In this document: positions 8,780 through 17,037 of the stretch, in pieces
Numbering within the stretch: position 1 is the first letter of the stretch
How the letters are laid out: every line of letters starts with the position of its first letter
Assembly (NCBI RefSeq): GCF_016649425.1
Contig: NZ_JADRCR010000006.1
Span: 124,001 to 188,000 of the forward strand
Source: Limnobaculum allomyrinae
Lineage (GTDB): Bacteria > Pseudomonadota > Gammaproteobacteria > Enterobacterales > Enterobacteriaceae
Reading direction: 5' to 3'
DNA length: 64,000 bases
Notes under the pieces: generated by a model
Databases searched by the model: none
What the model saw: the letters and a program-made list of their open reading frames with translations, nothing else
Told to the model about the DNA's origin: nothing
Made by a program: the position numbers and the translations under genes

Positions 8780-9568
8780 ATGATAAAAAACATACCTGAC
8801 TCAGCACGGCAACAGTTGGAATCGGCCTGTGCCCTCATCACTCAGGTTCTTGAACACCATCTTATGGCGATTCATTTATATGGTTCCGCGGTTGAAGGTG
8901 GACTGAAGCCCTACAGCGACATTGACTTACTGGTTACTGTGCAGGCACCGCTTAATACAAAACAACGGCAGGCCTTAATGCAGGGGTTACTGGCAATCTC
9001 GCTTCCTCCCGGCACCTCAGATGCCTGCCGGGCGCTGGAAGTGACGGTTGTGCAGTATTCACAACTGGTGCCATGGCAATTTCCACCCACAAGAGAAATG
9101 CAGTTTGGTGAGTGGCTGCGTGATGACATCCTTGCCGGAATTTATGAACCCGCACAGCAAGACATTGATATTACTATCTTGTTAACCAAAGTACGCAATG
9201 CCAGCGTGGCATTAACGGGAGAAAACGCCGACACACTATTTAATCCCGTACCGAAGCACGATTTGCTGCAAACCTTCAAACATACCCTTGAACTATGGAA
9301 TGAACCTAAAGATTTGCAGGGCGATGAACGTAATATTATTTTGACCCTGGCACGAATCTGGTACAGCGTGGTGACTGAAAATATCATTGTTAAAGATCAG
9401 GCAGCGGACTGGCTGCTACCACAATTACCCGCCGAACATACCGCCATATTACAGGCCGCACGCTCAGAATATCTGGGACTATCCTCAGAGAATTGGACAA
9501 GAGCAATGCCAGCAGTAGAACGCTTTGTACGATATGCCAAAACGCAGATTTCTGCCCAACTGGGATAA
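8780..9568 (+). CDS. aadA: AadA-type aminoglycoside (3'')(9) adenylyltransferase
   Basis: 262-residue nucleotidyltransferase that would transfer AMP from ATP to streptomycin and spectinomycin in the cytoplasm. The NTase motif is intact: G35-S36 followed by SDIDLLV at 46-52, with D47 and D49 as metal ligands. AadA-family hallmarks follow, including the conserved REMQFGEWLRDDI segment and a C-terminal helical domain. Length equals classical AadA (259-263). I choose ATG at 8780 (GAGGTG 9 bases upstream) over ATG at 8759, which has no ribosome binding site. There is no attC site or integron context, so this looks like a chromosomal, possibly intrinsic, ant(3'') gene rather than a cassette. Confidence 0.85.
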   Translation: MIKNIPDSARQQLESACALITQVLEHHLMAIHLYGSAVEGGLKPYSDIDLLVTVQAPLNTKQRQALMQGLLAISLPPGTSDACRALEVTVVQYSQLVPWQFPPTREMQFGEWLRDDILAGIYEPAQQDIDITILLTKVRNASVALTGENADTLFNPVPKHDLLQTFKHTLELWNEPKDLQGDERNIILTLARIWYSVVTENIIVKDQAADWLLPQLPAEHTAILQAARSEYLGLSSENWTRAMPAVERFVRYAKTQISAQLG

Positions 9569-9601
9569 AACGATATGGTCTGTATTAGAGGAAACAACCC
9601 A

Positions 9602-9856
9602 ATGCCTAACCAAACCACATTCACCATAAAGCTGGAAACAGAACTCAAAGATGCTTTTACCAAAATAGCAGAAACTGAACATTGTTCTGTATCTCAGGTG
9701 ATGCGCGATCTAATGCAACAGTATATTGAACGGCATGAATATAAACACTTTCTTGAAGATAAAGTAACGTCCGCCCGCGCATCAATAGCCAATGGGCAAA
9801 GCATCCCCCATCAAGATGCCAAAGCAATATTCAAAACACGCAGGGAAAAGGTTTAA
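9602..9856 (+). CDS. Ribbon-helix-helix antitoxin (RelB/ParD-like)
   Basis: 84 residues. The N-terminal beta strand (TTFTIKLETEL) followed by two helices (SVSQVMRDLMQQYI) is a ribbon-helix-helix DNA-binding fold. The C-terminal part (KVTSARASIANGQSIPHQDA) resembles the toxin-wrapping tail of RelE/ParE-type antitoxins. The start is ATG at 9602 with GAGGAAA at proper spacing; an in-frame ATG at 9575 has no ribosome binding site. The cognate toxin appears truncated just downstream (9868-9920), leaving an orphan antitoxin. Confidence 0.75.
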   Translation: MPNQTTFTIKLETELKDAFTKIAETEHCSVSQVMRDLMQQYIERHEYKHFLEDKVTSARASIANGQSIPHQDAKAIFKTRREKV

Positions 9857-9867
9857 AGGAACAATTA

Positions 9868-9920
9868 GTGCTGATTGGAGGCAAGGTTCAATAGTCGAGT
9901 ATCTCTCCCTAAATACAGCC
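9868..9920 (+). pseudogene. 5' remnant of RelE/ParE-type toxin, cut by dispersed repeat
   Basis: Directly after the antitoxin, one frame reads WRQGSIVEYLSLNTA, which resembles the start of RelE/ParE toxins (an aromatic residue then an IVEYxxxxNP/TA helix). The start codon (GTG at 9868) is out of frame with it by one base. Similarity stops exactly where the 239-bp dispersed repeat begins (9921), and no toxin C-terminus is found after the repeat. I infer a toxin gene destroyed by repeat insertion plus a small indel. The remnant is short, so this is tentative. Confidence 0.4.
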
Positions 9921-10159
9921 AATCGTCGGGAGAGGCCGCCGTGGGGGTCGACTTGGCGCAAGCCAACGACAAACAGGCAAAGCCTGTTTGAACAGCGCTC
10001 GCGCTGGCCCGAAGGGCAAAACACCGAAGGTGTTTTGTAACTGCCCGTAGGCGGACTAGGCCCGACGCACTCCACAGCCAAGAATATGGCCCTTCCGGCC
10101 GAGCACAATGGTGATATTAAGTTAAAGCCTTTACGGCCGGAATACCCACAGAAGCCAAT
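9921..10159. repeat. Dispersed repeat B, copy 1 (239 bp)
   Basis: About 239 bp nearly collinear with 39181-39421. Shared blocks include the left end AATCGTCGGGAGAGG, CAAGCCAACGACAAACAGGC, TTGAACAGCGCT, AACTGCCCGTAGGC, TTCCGGCCGAGCACAATGG and the right end AGCCAAT. Within it are small inverted repeats (AAACAGGC/GCCTGTTT, AACACC/GGTGTT, GGCC/GGCC). Where the two copies differ inside stems the changes are often compensatory, for example GCAAAGC here versus GCTTTGC there. Reading frames through it are shadows. Confidence 0.8.
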
Positions 10160-10183
10160 CAATAATACCTAACTACCCAAACT

Positions 10184-11092
10184 TCAGAAGTACCCACACA
10201 ACCGCCCCTTCATCTCCGCCCGCAGTAAAAACTCCGCTGCCCACTGCCGAACTTTCCCCATCCCATCCGACCGATAAGCAACAAACATCTGAGTAGCATG
10301 CTTATGCTCCTGCATCGGCTTCTTCACCAACTCACCGGCATTCAGCAACGGCAAACACAAATGATGAGGAATATAACCAATCCCCACATTCCGTCGAATC
10401 AAATCAATCGCAATATGAAAGTCAGGCACAAACACCGGCTTCTGGCCTTCAAGTAACCATGCCTGCTGACGGGTGAAATTAATCGACGTATCGCGAATAC
10501 AAATCGCCGGATATTTACGCAATTCGGCGTTTTGCAAAGGATGAACCTGCGTAGCTAACGGATGCGTAGGGCCAACCACAAAATCCCAATCCATTTGCCC
10601 GATAGGGGCGCTGATAATCCCTTCGGTGCTGGGAACCGAATGAGGGGCGCCAATGGCTAAGTCGGCCTTTTTGCTGTACAACGCATCCCAACTGCCGTTA
10701 TACACTTCGGTATTCACTTTTAGCTGGGTAGAGGGAAATGCCTGCTCAAACTCACTGATAAATTCTACCAGCGCACCGGGACCAACAATATTATTCACCG
10801 CCACCGTCAGCTCACGTTCAACCCCTTCATGTACCAATGCCGTATTGCGCTTTAGCGCATCTAAATCATCAAGAATGGTTTTGCTATGGTGGATAAAATA
10901 TTCACCGGCGGGCGTCAGTTCAATATAGCGCCCCTTGCGAATAAACAGCTCAATGCCGAATGATTCTTCCAGCTTTTTAACCGTATAGCTGATGGCCGAC
11001 GGCACTTTATTAATGTGGTCTGCGGCGGTGGTAATGCTTTTATATTCAGCAACCAGACGGACAATGCGAATAGTCTCATCAGAAATAAACAT
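10184..11092 (-). CDS. LysR-family regulator, AllS-like
   Basis: 302 residues. An N-terminal winged helix-turn-helix (residues about 5-62) contains the typical ITTAADHINKVPSAISYTVK recognition region, followed by a periplasmic-binding-like effector domain. The spacing and wording of the effector domain (GVERELTVAVNN, SWDALYSKKADLAIG, HPLATQV) resemble E. coli AllS, activator of allantoin-utilisation genes. It is the last gene of the minus-strand carbamoyl-transfer cluster, which fits a local regulator. A hairpin at 11194-11221 separates it from the permease gene. LysR class is certain; AllS orthology and effector are inferred. Confidence 0.85.
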   Translation of the reverse strand: MFISDETIRIVRLVAEYKSITTAADHINKVPSAISYTVKKLEESFGIELFIRKGRYIELTPAGEYFIHHSKTILDDLDALKRNTALVHEGVERELTVAVNNIVGPGALVEFISEFEQAFPSTQLKVNTEVYNGSWDALYSKKADLAIGAPHSVPSTEGIISAPIGQMDWDFVVGPTHPLATQVHPLQNAELRKYPAICIRDTSINFTRQQAWLLEGQKPVFVPDFHIAIDLIRRNVGIGYIPHHLCLPLLNAGELVKKPMQEHKHATQMFVAYRSDGMGKVRQWAAEFLLRAEMKGRLCGYF

Positions 11093-11193
11093 ATTAAACC
11101 TGCGGGAGATTGGCGCTATTAATTGAAAAGCATCATGAAGCAGTTAATTGGCGGATGCAACCGCGTATCAACGTTTGTGTTAAAGCGGAGGTA

Positions 11194-11221
11194 TTCTCAC
11201 TCCCTGTAAGGGGAGTGAGAA
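11194..11221 (-). terminator. Strong hairpin between permease and LysR genes
   Basis: TTCTCACTCCC (11194-11204) pairs perfectly with GGGAGTGAGAA (11211-11221), an 11-bp stem with a 6-base loop. It lies 29 bp after the permease stop. No U-tract follows, so it may act as a partial terminator or mRNA-stabilising hairpin. Confidence 0.45.
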
Positions 11222-11249
11222 CAGACAGAGCAGATAATCGGGCAGAAAT

Positions 11250-12476
11250 TTATTTGTTGGCTGATGTGAGTTTGCTTAATACCGCATAACACACACAGGC
11301 CACCAGAATGGAGTCTACCGATGGAATAGTGGTCAGGGTAAACATACCTTTGATGGTCATAAAGCCGACCAGCGAACCGATAATCCATGCCACAAAGGTG
11401 GTGATTTTAATCTGGGATTCTTTAGCCAGCAGCGTTTCATCATAACCATTACGGCGATAGATAAAGAAGTCAGCAATATAGATACCCGCAACCGGAGGAG
11501 TGGCAACCCCAAGGAATAACAGGAATGGAATAAACCACGCCATAATATCCATACTGCCAACGATGGCTGCCAGCACCCCTAAAGCCACGGTGATTTGCCA
11601 TTTAGGGAAACGGGTAAGCAGGGTGGAAACCACCAGCGTGCCCTGAAACATATTGCCGGCATTGCCGGTAACGGTAGCAAAAATCAGCAAAATAGCCGCC
11701 GGTAGCACCGCACCAAACAGTGCCATTGCCCCTAACAGCGAGCTTTGACCACTCAGTGCGCTTGGCGTTGCGCCAGCCCAGTACAGCAGCGGATAAGCAA
11801 TCAGGAAGGTCAGCAGCGCAGCAATGATGGCATGTTTACGATTATGTACGAAGCTACCGAAGTCCGGCAGAGTGGCCACTAAAACAATAATGGTACCTAC
11901 CACCGAAGAGATCGCCACCCCCATATTCATCGAACTGAGGTGTTCAAACGCCGGCACTTTACCGTTAACCGCGACGTAGAGAATGTAGCAAAGCACCAGT
12001 GCGATAATCGGTACCGCGAACTGTGCCACTTTACCCAATACTTCAAAACCAAATGCGGTTGAGGCAACAAAGATAATACAACCGAAAGCAACCAACAGCG
12101 GAGTCGGCAGATTAAAACCATATTGCGCCAGCAGGTCATGAACCGAATGACCAAACATATTGGCGGTAACGGTGATCCAGCCAAACAGACTGATAGCCAT
12201 CAGAATGTTGATGGCTATGGCGCCTTTCTCACCGAACGCATATTTCACAATGCCATAGGTCGGTAAACATGCCTTTTCCCCTACGCTGATAGTAATGGCC
12301 GCTAAAATAGCCAGAATCAATCCACCAATGCCGACCACCTGAATCAACTCAGAGCTGGACAACTGATTACCTAAGCTGGATGAGGAAAGCAGTACCGGTG
12401 TAACGGCGATACCCAGCAAAATCATGGCGATACGGAGCCCTGAAGCGGTGTTTAAATTTTCACTCGTTTTGCGCAT
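11250..12476 (-). CDS. NCS1 family permease (CodB-like)
   Basis: 408 residues with about 12 hydrophobic spans, resembling the cytosine permease branch of NCS1 symporters, inner membrane. The start ATG has AAAGGA at good spacing. It sits 25 bp after the AtzF-C-like gene and in the same operon as carbamoyltransferase subunits and carbamate kinase. The substrate is therefore more likely a ureide or amide (allantoin, hydantoin, oxamate/oxalurate or biuret type) than cytosine; NCS1 members are known to carry allantoin and hydantoins. Transporter class is firm, substrate is inference. Confidence 0.8.
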   Translation of the reverse strand: MRKTSENLNTASGLRIAMILLGIAVTPVLLSSSSLGNQLSSSELIQVVGIGGLILAILAAITISVGEKACLPTYGIVKYAFGEKGAIAINILMAISLFGWITVTANMFGHSVHDLLAQYGFNLPTPLLVAFGCIIFVASTAFGFEVLGKVAQFAVPIIALVLCYILYVAVNGKVPAFEHLSSMNMGVAISSVVGTIIVLVATLPDFGSFVHNRKHAIIAALLTFLIAYPLLYWAGATPSALSGQSSLLGAMALFGAVLPAAILLIFATVTGNAGNMFQGTLVVSTLLTRFPKWQITVALGVLAAIVGSMDIMAWFIPFLLFLGVATPPVAGIYIADFFIYRRNGYDETLLAKESQIKITTFVAWIIGSLVGFMTIKGMFTLTTIPSVDSILVACVCYAVLSKLTSANK

Positions 12477-12501
12477 ACGATATTCCTTTACGCTATAGCG
12501 T

Positions 12502-12894
12502 TTAGCTTAGGTGATGATGCCCGGTATATTTTCTCCAGCATCCTAAATCAGTGATCTCTTTTTGTCCTTCGGTTAACCATGGCTCTGCCAGCACGCCCAG
12601 CACTTCGCTGCCGTCTTGCAGTTTCACTTTACCAATGGCTAAACCCGCAGGCTCACTCATCAGTAAGTCAGCGAATGAACTTAAAGGAAGTTCCCAGATT
12701 TCCAGCGATACCGACGTGCCGCCTTCCATCACTCTGATCATGCCAGGGTGACGATCGTTAATGCTCCAGATGCGATAGTGAGCATCGGTCTTATCTTCAC
12801 GTACAAATACGCCGCCGGCTTTAAGCATATTCGGGTTGAGTTCCAGTCCACGCATCAGAGTGCCGTTGACCGCCAGCAAGGTTGTTGCTGCCAT
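12502..12894 (-). CDS. Stand-alone allophanate hydrolase C-terminal-type domain (AtzF-C)
   Basis: 130 residues matching the small C-terminal domain found in two-domain allophanate hydrolases: LAVNGTLMRGLELN start, a GGTSVSLEIWELP strand, IGKVKLQDGSEVLGVLAEPW, and a final LGCWRKY. That domain has a gamma-glutamylcyclotransferase-like fold, and in a yeast allophanate hydrolase it was shown to decarboxylate N-carboxycarbamate to carbamate. Here it is a separate gene with its own AGGAGA site, next to carbamate kinase. No amidase domain is nearby. A role in handling an unstable carboxylated or carbamoylated intermediate is inferred; the true substrate is unknown. Confidence 0.7.
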   Translation of the reverse strand: MAATTLLAVNGTLMRGLELNPNMLKAGGVFVREDKTDAHYRIWSINDRHPGMIRVMEGGTSVSLEIWELPLSSFADLLMSEPAGLAIGKVKLQDGSEVLGVLAEPWLTEGQKEITDLGCWRKYTGHHHLS

Positions 12895-12924
12895 GTGTTA
12901 TCTCCTGTTAATAATTATTCTGTA

Positions 12925-12948
12925 TAAAAGCCCCGCAAGGGCAGGGCT
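12925..12948 (-). terminator. GC-rich hairpin after carbamate kinase gene
   Basis: On the minus strand AGCCC...GGGCT (12948 to 12929) is followed by TTTTATA. It lies between carbamate kinase and the AtzF-C-like gene and could be a partial terminator splitting the operon. Confidence 0.5.
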
Positions 12949-12961
12949 CAAAATGGTTTTA

Positions 12962-13921
12962 CTATGGTGTAATCCAGGTGCCGGTTTTATGCTCCAGCGC
13001 ATCGCGAATGGCTTCCGGACTGGTAATCAGTCCACGGCCGGTTTTGCCATGCTGTTGGTTGTAAGCAATAAAACCCATAATGGCTTCCACTTTTGGCAAC
13101 ATGCTGCCAGCACCAAACTGCTGCTGATCGATAAGTTCCTGCGCTTCCGCCATGGTCAGGTTGCTTAACCAACGCTGATCCGGTTGGCCAAAATTGACTG
13201 CGACCTGCTTCACGCCGGTAGGGATCAACAGTAAATCCGCTTCCAGCTGTTGCGCCAATAGGGCTGATGCCAGATCTTTATCAATAACCGCTTCAACGCC
13301 GGTTAACTGACCCTTGGCATCACGTACCACCGGGATCCCGCCGCCGCCGCAGGCGATAACTACACAGCCCTGAGCTAACAGACTGGCGATCACCTGATGC
13401 TCAATAATTTCCTGTGGCAGAGGTGAAGCCACGGTGCGACGCCAGCCGCGACCGGCATCTTCCATTACCGTCCAGTTCAGCTCCTGCTGGCGCTGACGAG
13501 CCGTGGCTTCATCAAAGAAGGCACCAATTGGCTTGCTGGGATGGTTAAATGCTTTATCGTCGGCGCTGACCAGGGTTTGAGTCACAATGGTCACCACAGG
13601 CTTATTAATTCCACGACGTTGAAGTTCGTTATTCAGCGCTTTTTGGAACATATAGCCAATGGCACCCTGAGTATCGCCAACCGCGTAATCCAACGGTACC
13701 GGCGCCACTTCCTGTTTTGATAATTCTGAACGGCGAAGAATAAAACCAACCTGCGGCCCGTTACCGTGGGTCACCACTAAGTCCCAACCAGCTTCGATCA
13801 TTTCGGCGATATGGTGAACGCTTTCAATTACTGACAGGTACTGGTCAGGAATGCTGTTGTGCTTATCGTCGGTGATTAATGCATTACCGCCTACTGCCAC
13901 AATGGCTAATGGCTTACTCAT
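12962..13921 (-). CDS. allK: Carbamate kinase (AllK/ArcC/YbcF type)
   Basis: 319-residue amino-acid-kinase fold enzyme that converts carbamoyl phosphate and ADP to ATP, CO2 and NH3. Visible hallmarks: VAVGGNAL at the N-terminus, VVTHGNGPQVG, CGGGGIPV, the EAVIDKDLAS segment and the C-terminal GSMLPKVEA loop. Its start codon overlaps the stop of the upstream gene in an ATGA arrangement, so it is translationally coupled to the carbamoyltransferase subunit. Coupling to FdrA/AllG/AllH rather than to arginine deiminase genes makes it the ybcF (allK) type that harvests carbamoyl phosphate from a ureido compound. Confidence 0.9.
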   Translation of the reverse strand: MSKPLAIVAVGGNALITDDKHNSIPDQYLSVIESVHHIAEMIEAGWDLVVTHGNGPQVGFILRRSELSKQEVAPVPLDYAVGDTQGAIGYMFQKALNNELQRRGINKPVVTIVTQTLVSADDKAFNHPSKPIGAFFDEATARQRQQELNWTVMEDAGRGWRRTVASPLPQEIIEHQVIASLLAQGCVVIACGGGGIPVVRDAKGQLTGVEAVIDKDLASALLAQQLEADLLLIPTGVKQVAVNFGQPDQRWLSNLTMAEAQELIDQQQFGAGSMLPKVEAIMGFIAYNQQHGKTGRGLITSPEAIRDALEHKTGTWITP

Positions 13922-15360
13922 GATGCTTTTCCTTCATGATGTTTTTCTTCATAGCGTCTGACCTGTTCTGCCAGTGCAGAAATGGCTTCAACAAAACCCG
14001 GCATTGGCGCGGTAGTAATACCGGCACCGATTTGGCCTACGCCGGCCTGTTTGTGTGCAATACCGGTGTTAATGACCGGCAGAATGCCCCGATCGACCAC
14101 TTTACGTGCATCAATACCGGCAGCGGTTGGCGCAAAGTTCAGCGCTGGTAGCGTAAAGGCAGGGTTGCCCCCCAGCGTGATGGCCTGCATCCGGCGGCTG
14201 TTATTGGTCGCATCGTCCGGCGTACCACCAACAAATTTCACGATGGCCGGAGAAGAGGCCATAGCAAAGCCACCGACACCGGCGGTTTCGGTAATGGCGC
14301 TATCTCCTAAGTCGGCGGCGGCATCTTCAACGCCGTAGCCCGGGAAGAACAGACCTTCAACCGGGTTAGCCGGAGCCTGGAACCAGCGGTCACCGGTACC
14401 GGATAAACGGATACCAAAGTTGACGCCGTTACGCGCCATTACGGTAACCATTGAGCTGAACGGTACGTTGGCAGCGGCATCCATCATGGCTTTACAGGCT
14501 GCCATGGACAGGTTAAGGAAGAAGTGATCGTTACCCACAATAAAGGCGGTGGCGCGTTGGATCAGGTCTAACGGCAAGCCGCTTTCCAGCAGGGCAGGAA
14601 TCAGACGCTTAATCAGCAGGCCAGTGGCTGCGGCATTACGGTTATGAACTTCATCACCCATATGCAGCGCTTGTGCCATCAACGGTTTCAGTTCAAGGTC
14701 GCCTAAGATGGCAACCGCTTTTTTCAGTGCCGGAGCCAGTTCATTCGCCATCCAGTGCAGGCGTTGCAGTACTTCGTCATTATTAGCGCCAAAGCGTAAT
14801 ACTTTACCCAGACCCTCGTTAAAGTTACTGAATGAACGGGCACCGTTGGTTTTATTTTCAATTACCCATAGCGGCATGGACGGGCTGATAATGCCGGCCA
14901 TCGGGCCAACGGCCTGATAGTGGTGGCAGGGTTCCAGATCCACTTGATTATCCAGTACCATTTTTTCTGCGGCTTCATGGCTGGTGGCCCAGCCTTCAAA
15001 CAGAATGGCACCAATAATTGCGCCTTTTACCGGGCCGCACATGTTGTTCCAGCTAATCGGTGGGCCGGAATGCAGAATCAGTTTGCGCTGAGACATGGCG
15101 CTGATAGCTTCACGGGCGAACATCACGTCAACCAGTGCAGGCTGAGCGCTAAGGTATTGCTCAAACGCCTGCTTGTTGGCCTGTTCAACCAGTGGATGAC
15201 GCATTAGCCAGACCAGATCCATTCCTGCTTTAATATTGCCCATGGCGGGTGGCTGCCAGCTCAGATTGATAACTTCACCACCGGCTTGTTGCAGGTTATT
15301 AGCAAAGCTTGCCAGACCTGCGTTGACGACTTTCAGCGGTTGACTAAATAATTGATTCAT
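13918..15360 (-). CDS. allG: DUF1116 protein, oxamate carbamoyltransferase subunit AllG (YlbE)
   Basis: 480 residues from ATG at 15358-15360, chosen because GGAG lies 6 bases upstream and the preceding gene stops at 15372. It belongs to DUF1116 (YlbE); glycine-rich conserved stretches such as HSGPPISWNNMCGPVKGAI and NFGIRLSGTGDRWF are visible. In E. coli fdrA, ylbE and ylbF form the oxamate carbamoyltransferase (AllFGH), which makes carbamoyl phosphate and oxamate from oxalurate. All three subunits occur here with a carbamate kinase. Assignment to the complex is strong; oxalurate as substrate is less sure because no allantoin genes are in the window. Confidence 0.85.
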   Translation of the reverse strand: MNQLFSQPLKVVNAGLASFANNLQQAGGEVINLSWQPPAMGNIKAGMDLVWLMRHPLVEQANKQAFEQYLSAQPALVDVMFAREAISAMSQRKLILHSGPPISWNNMCGPVKGAIIGAILFEGWATSHEAAEKMVLDNQVDLEPCHHYQAVGPMAGIISPSMPLWVIENKTNGARSFSNFNEGLGKVLRFGANNDEVLQRLHWMANELAPALKKAVAILGDLELKPLMAQALHMGDEVHNRNAAATGLLIKRLIPALLESGLPLDLIQRATAFIVGNDHFFLNLSMAACKAMMDAAANVPFSSMVTVMARNGVNFGIRLSGTGDRWFQAPANPVEGLFFPGYGVEDAAADLGDSAITETAGVGGFAMASSPAIVKFVGGTPDDATNNSRRMQAITLGGNPAFTLPALNFAPTAAGIDARKVVDRGILPVINTGIAHKQAGVGQIGAGITTAPMPGFVEAISALAEQVRRYEEKHHEGKAS

Positions 15361-15371
15361 AGTGGGCTCCA

Positions 15372-16928
15372 TTATTTCTCTGCCTGCTGACGAGCAACAT
15401 AACTTGCCCAAAGCGCAGCCTGTGCATTACAGCCTGCGACCAGAACGCCGGCCTGACGTAAATTATTTATTTGGCGCGACCTGACTTGCGGGTCGGCTTC
15501 GGTTCCACAAACGTGGGCAATTAACAGAGGAAGATTTTTGGCACCGAGTTTCTCGCGCATCTGACCAATCACCTCAAGCAACTCATCCGCTGGCTCCAGC
15601 GATGCGCCATAGCCCAGCACCAGATCGAACAGCACCACGGCGGTTTTAGGGTCGCTAAGCTCTTCCTGAATCCGTTGGTTACGCAGGGTTGGGTCGATCA
15701 TTGGGTGAGGGCGACCGTTGGTGAAGTCGTCATCCCCCATATCGACAATGGTGTTGCTCTGGCTGTGCCAGATATCACTGAGTTGGGTATTGCCTTTCAC
15801 CGGCGTATTGGAAGAGGCTGAGAACCCTTGCTGCTTACAAAGTAGTTGCGCTTCATAACAGAAAGTACCACCGGCAAACACGCCGCGAATTTCACGACGC
15901 TGAGCAGGTAAGTGCACACTTTCAGCCGCCAGTACCTTTTCATCCGCAGGAGCAATTTGCGCCACGGAAGCCGGAATAGATTTCTGATTCAGCAGCGCTA
16001 CCGCGACTTCTGCCGCATCGGCCAGAGTATGCACAAAGGTGATGCCGGAGGTATGGAACTCCTGCGCATCGGCACCCAGGAAGTTAACCACTACCGGTTT
16101 ACCGGCTTTTTGCGCCTGTTGCAAAATGCGTTCTGCTACCGGGCGGGCTGGTGGTTTGGAAATCAGCACAATCACCTGAGTTTCCGGATCGTTGGCCAGC
16201 GCATCCACACCAAACAGCATAGAAATGCCGCCAATCTCTTCGTGCAGGTCGTGGCCACCGGTGCCAAGCGCCTGAGAAATTCCGGCTCCCAACTGATCGA
16301 TACGACAACTGACTTCCTGCAATCCGGTACCGGAAGCGGCGACGACGCCAATAGCCCCGCGTTTTACCACGTTGGCAAAGCCCAGCGGCATACCGTTAAC
16401 AATGGCGGTACCACAATCCGGCCCCATCACCAGCAGGTGTTTCTCACGGGCTAATTCTTTGATCTGTTTTTCATGGGCCATGCTGACGTTATCGCTGAAC
16501 AGCATCACGTTCATGCCCAGATTCAGGGCCTTAATCGCTTCGGCGGCGGCATAATCGCCGGGCACGGAAATCAGTGCCAGATTGGCGTCTTCAGCGGTTT
16601 CTTTGGCCATTTCCAGACTGGTTAATACCGGAGGGCGAACGCCGCCGCTGTTACTCTCTTCTGGTTTGCTTTTCAGGCGCTGTTCCGCCAGCGCAAGGGC
16701 TTCATCACAGGCTTCATCTTCACCACGAACGGCAATAATCAGATCGTTCGGACCGGCCTGACAGCCATTGTCCAGACCTGCGTCGCGCAGTTGAATCAGA
16801 TTGGTTTCTGTTCCCATGACGACTGACGCCTGCTCGATGCCGGGCAGCTTATTGATTTGAGCGGATATCTGCATCAGGGAGACGGAGTCCTGATACAAAT
16901 TGGCAAATACTTTATGTTTTACACTCAT
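15372..16928 (-). CDS. fdrA: FdrA/AllF, acyl-CoA synthetase-like carbamoyltransferase subunit
   Basis: 518-residue FdrA family protein, related to succinyl-CoA synthetase alpha subunits. It has a CoA-binding-like Rossmann region with VMGPDCGTAIVNG and GVVAASGTGLQE, then a ligase-like domain with VDMGDDDFTNGRPHPMIDP and a phosphohistidine-domain-like tail. The start ATG is preceded by AGGTAA at usable spacing. It follows allH after a 109-bp gap that holds a terminator-like hairpin, and is followed 11 bp later by allG. Expected to be the acyl-phosphate handling subunit of the AllFGH carbamoyltransferase. Confidence 0.9.
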   Translation of the reverse strand: MSVKHKVFANLYQDSVSLMQISAQINKLPGIEQASVVMGTETNLIQLRDAGLDNGCQAGPNDLIIAVRGEDEACDEALALAEQRLKSKPEESNSGGVRPPVLTSLEMAKETAEDANLALISVPGDYAAAEAIKALNLGMNVMLFSDNVSMAHEKQIKELAREKHLLVMGPDCGTAIVNGMPLGFANVVKRGAIGVVAASGTGLQEVSCRIDQLGAGISQALGTGGHDLHEEIGGISMLFGVDALANDPETQVIVLISKPPARPVAERILQQAQKAGKPVVVNFLGADAQEFHTSGITFVHTLADAAEVAVALLNQKSIPASVAQIAPADEKVLAAESVHLPAQRREIRGVFAGGTFCYEAQLLCKQQGFSASSNTPVKGNTQLSDIWHSQSNTIVDMGDDDFTNGRPHPMIDPTLRNQRIQEELSDPKTAVVLFDLVLGYGASLEPADELLEVIGQMREKLGAKNLPLLIAHVCGTEADPQVRSRQINNLRQAGVLVAGCNAQAALWASYVARQQAEK

Positions 16929-17012
16929 TTTTATTACCTGTGCTTTTACTGCCTGCCAGCTTTGCAGACAAGGTCATCACGTGTCGGTATTGGGAAATAT
17001 CGACATGAATAT

Positions 17013-17036
17013 TTAAAAAATAGCCCCCAACAGGGG
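17013..17036 (-). terminator. Short terminator-like hairpin after allH
   Basis: Minus strand CCCCTGTTGGGGG is followed by CTATTTTTTAAA immediately after the allH stop at 17038. The stem is short (4-5 bp) but GC-only and followed by a T-run. It may give partial termination between allH and fdrA. Confidence 0.5.
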
Positions 17037-17037
17037 A

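Noticed and set aside
9782-10162. Overlapping frames through repeat B
   Set aside because: Composition and position match the repeat, which also recurs at 39.2 kb without these frames intact.
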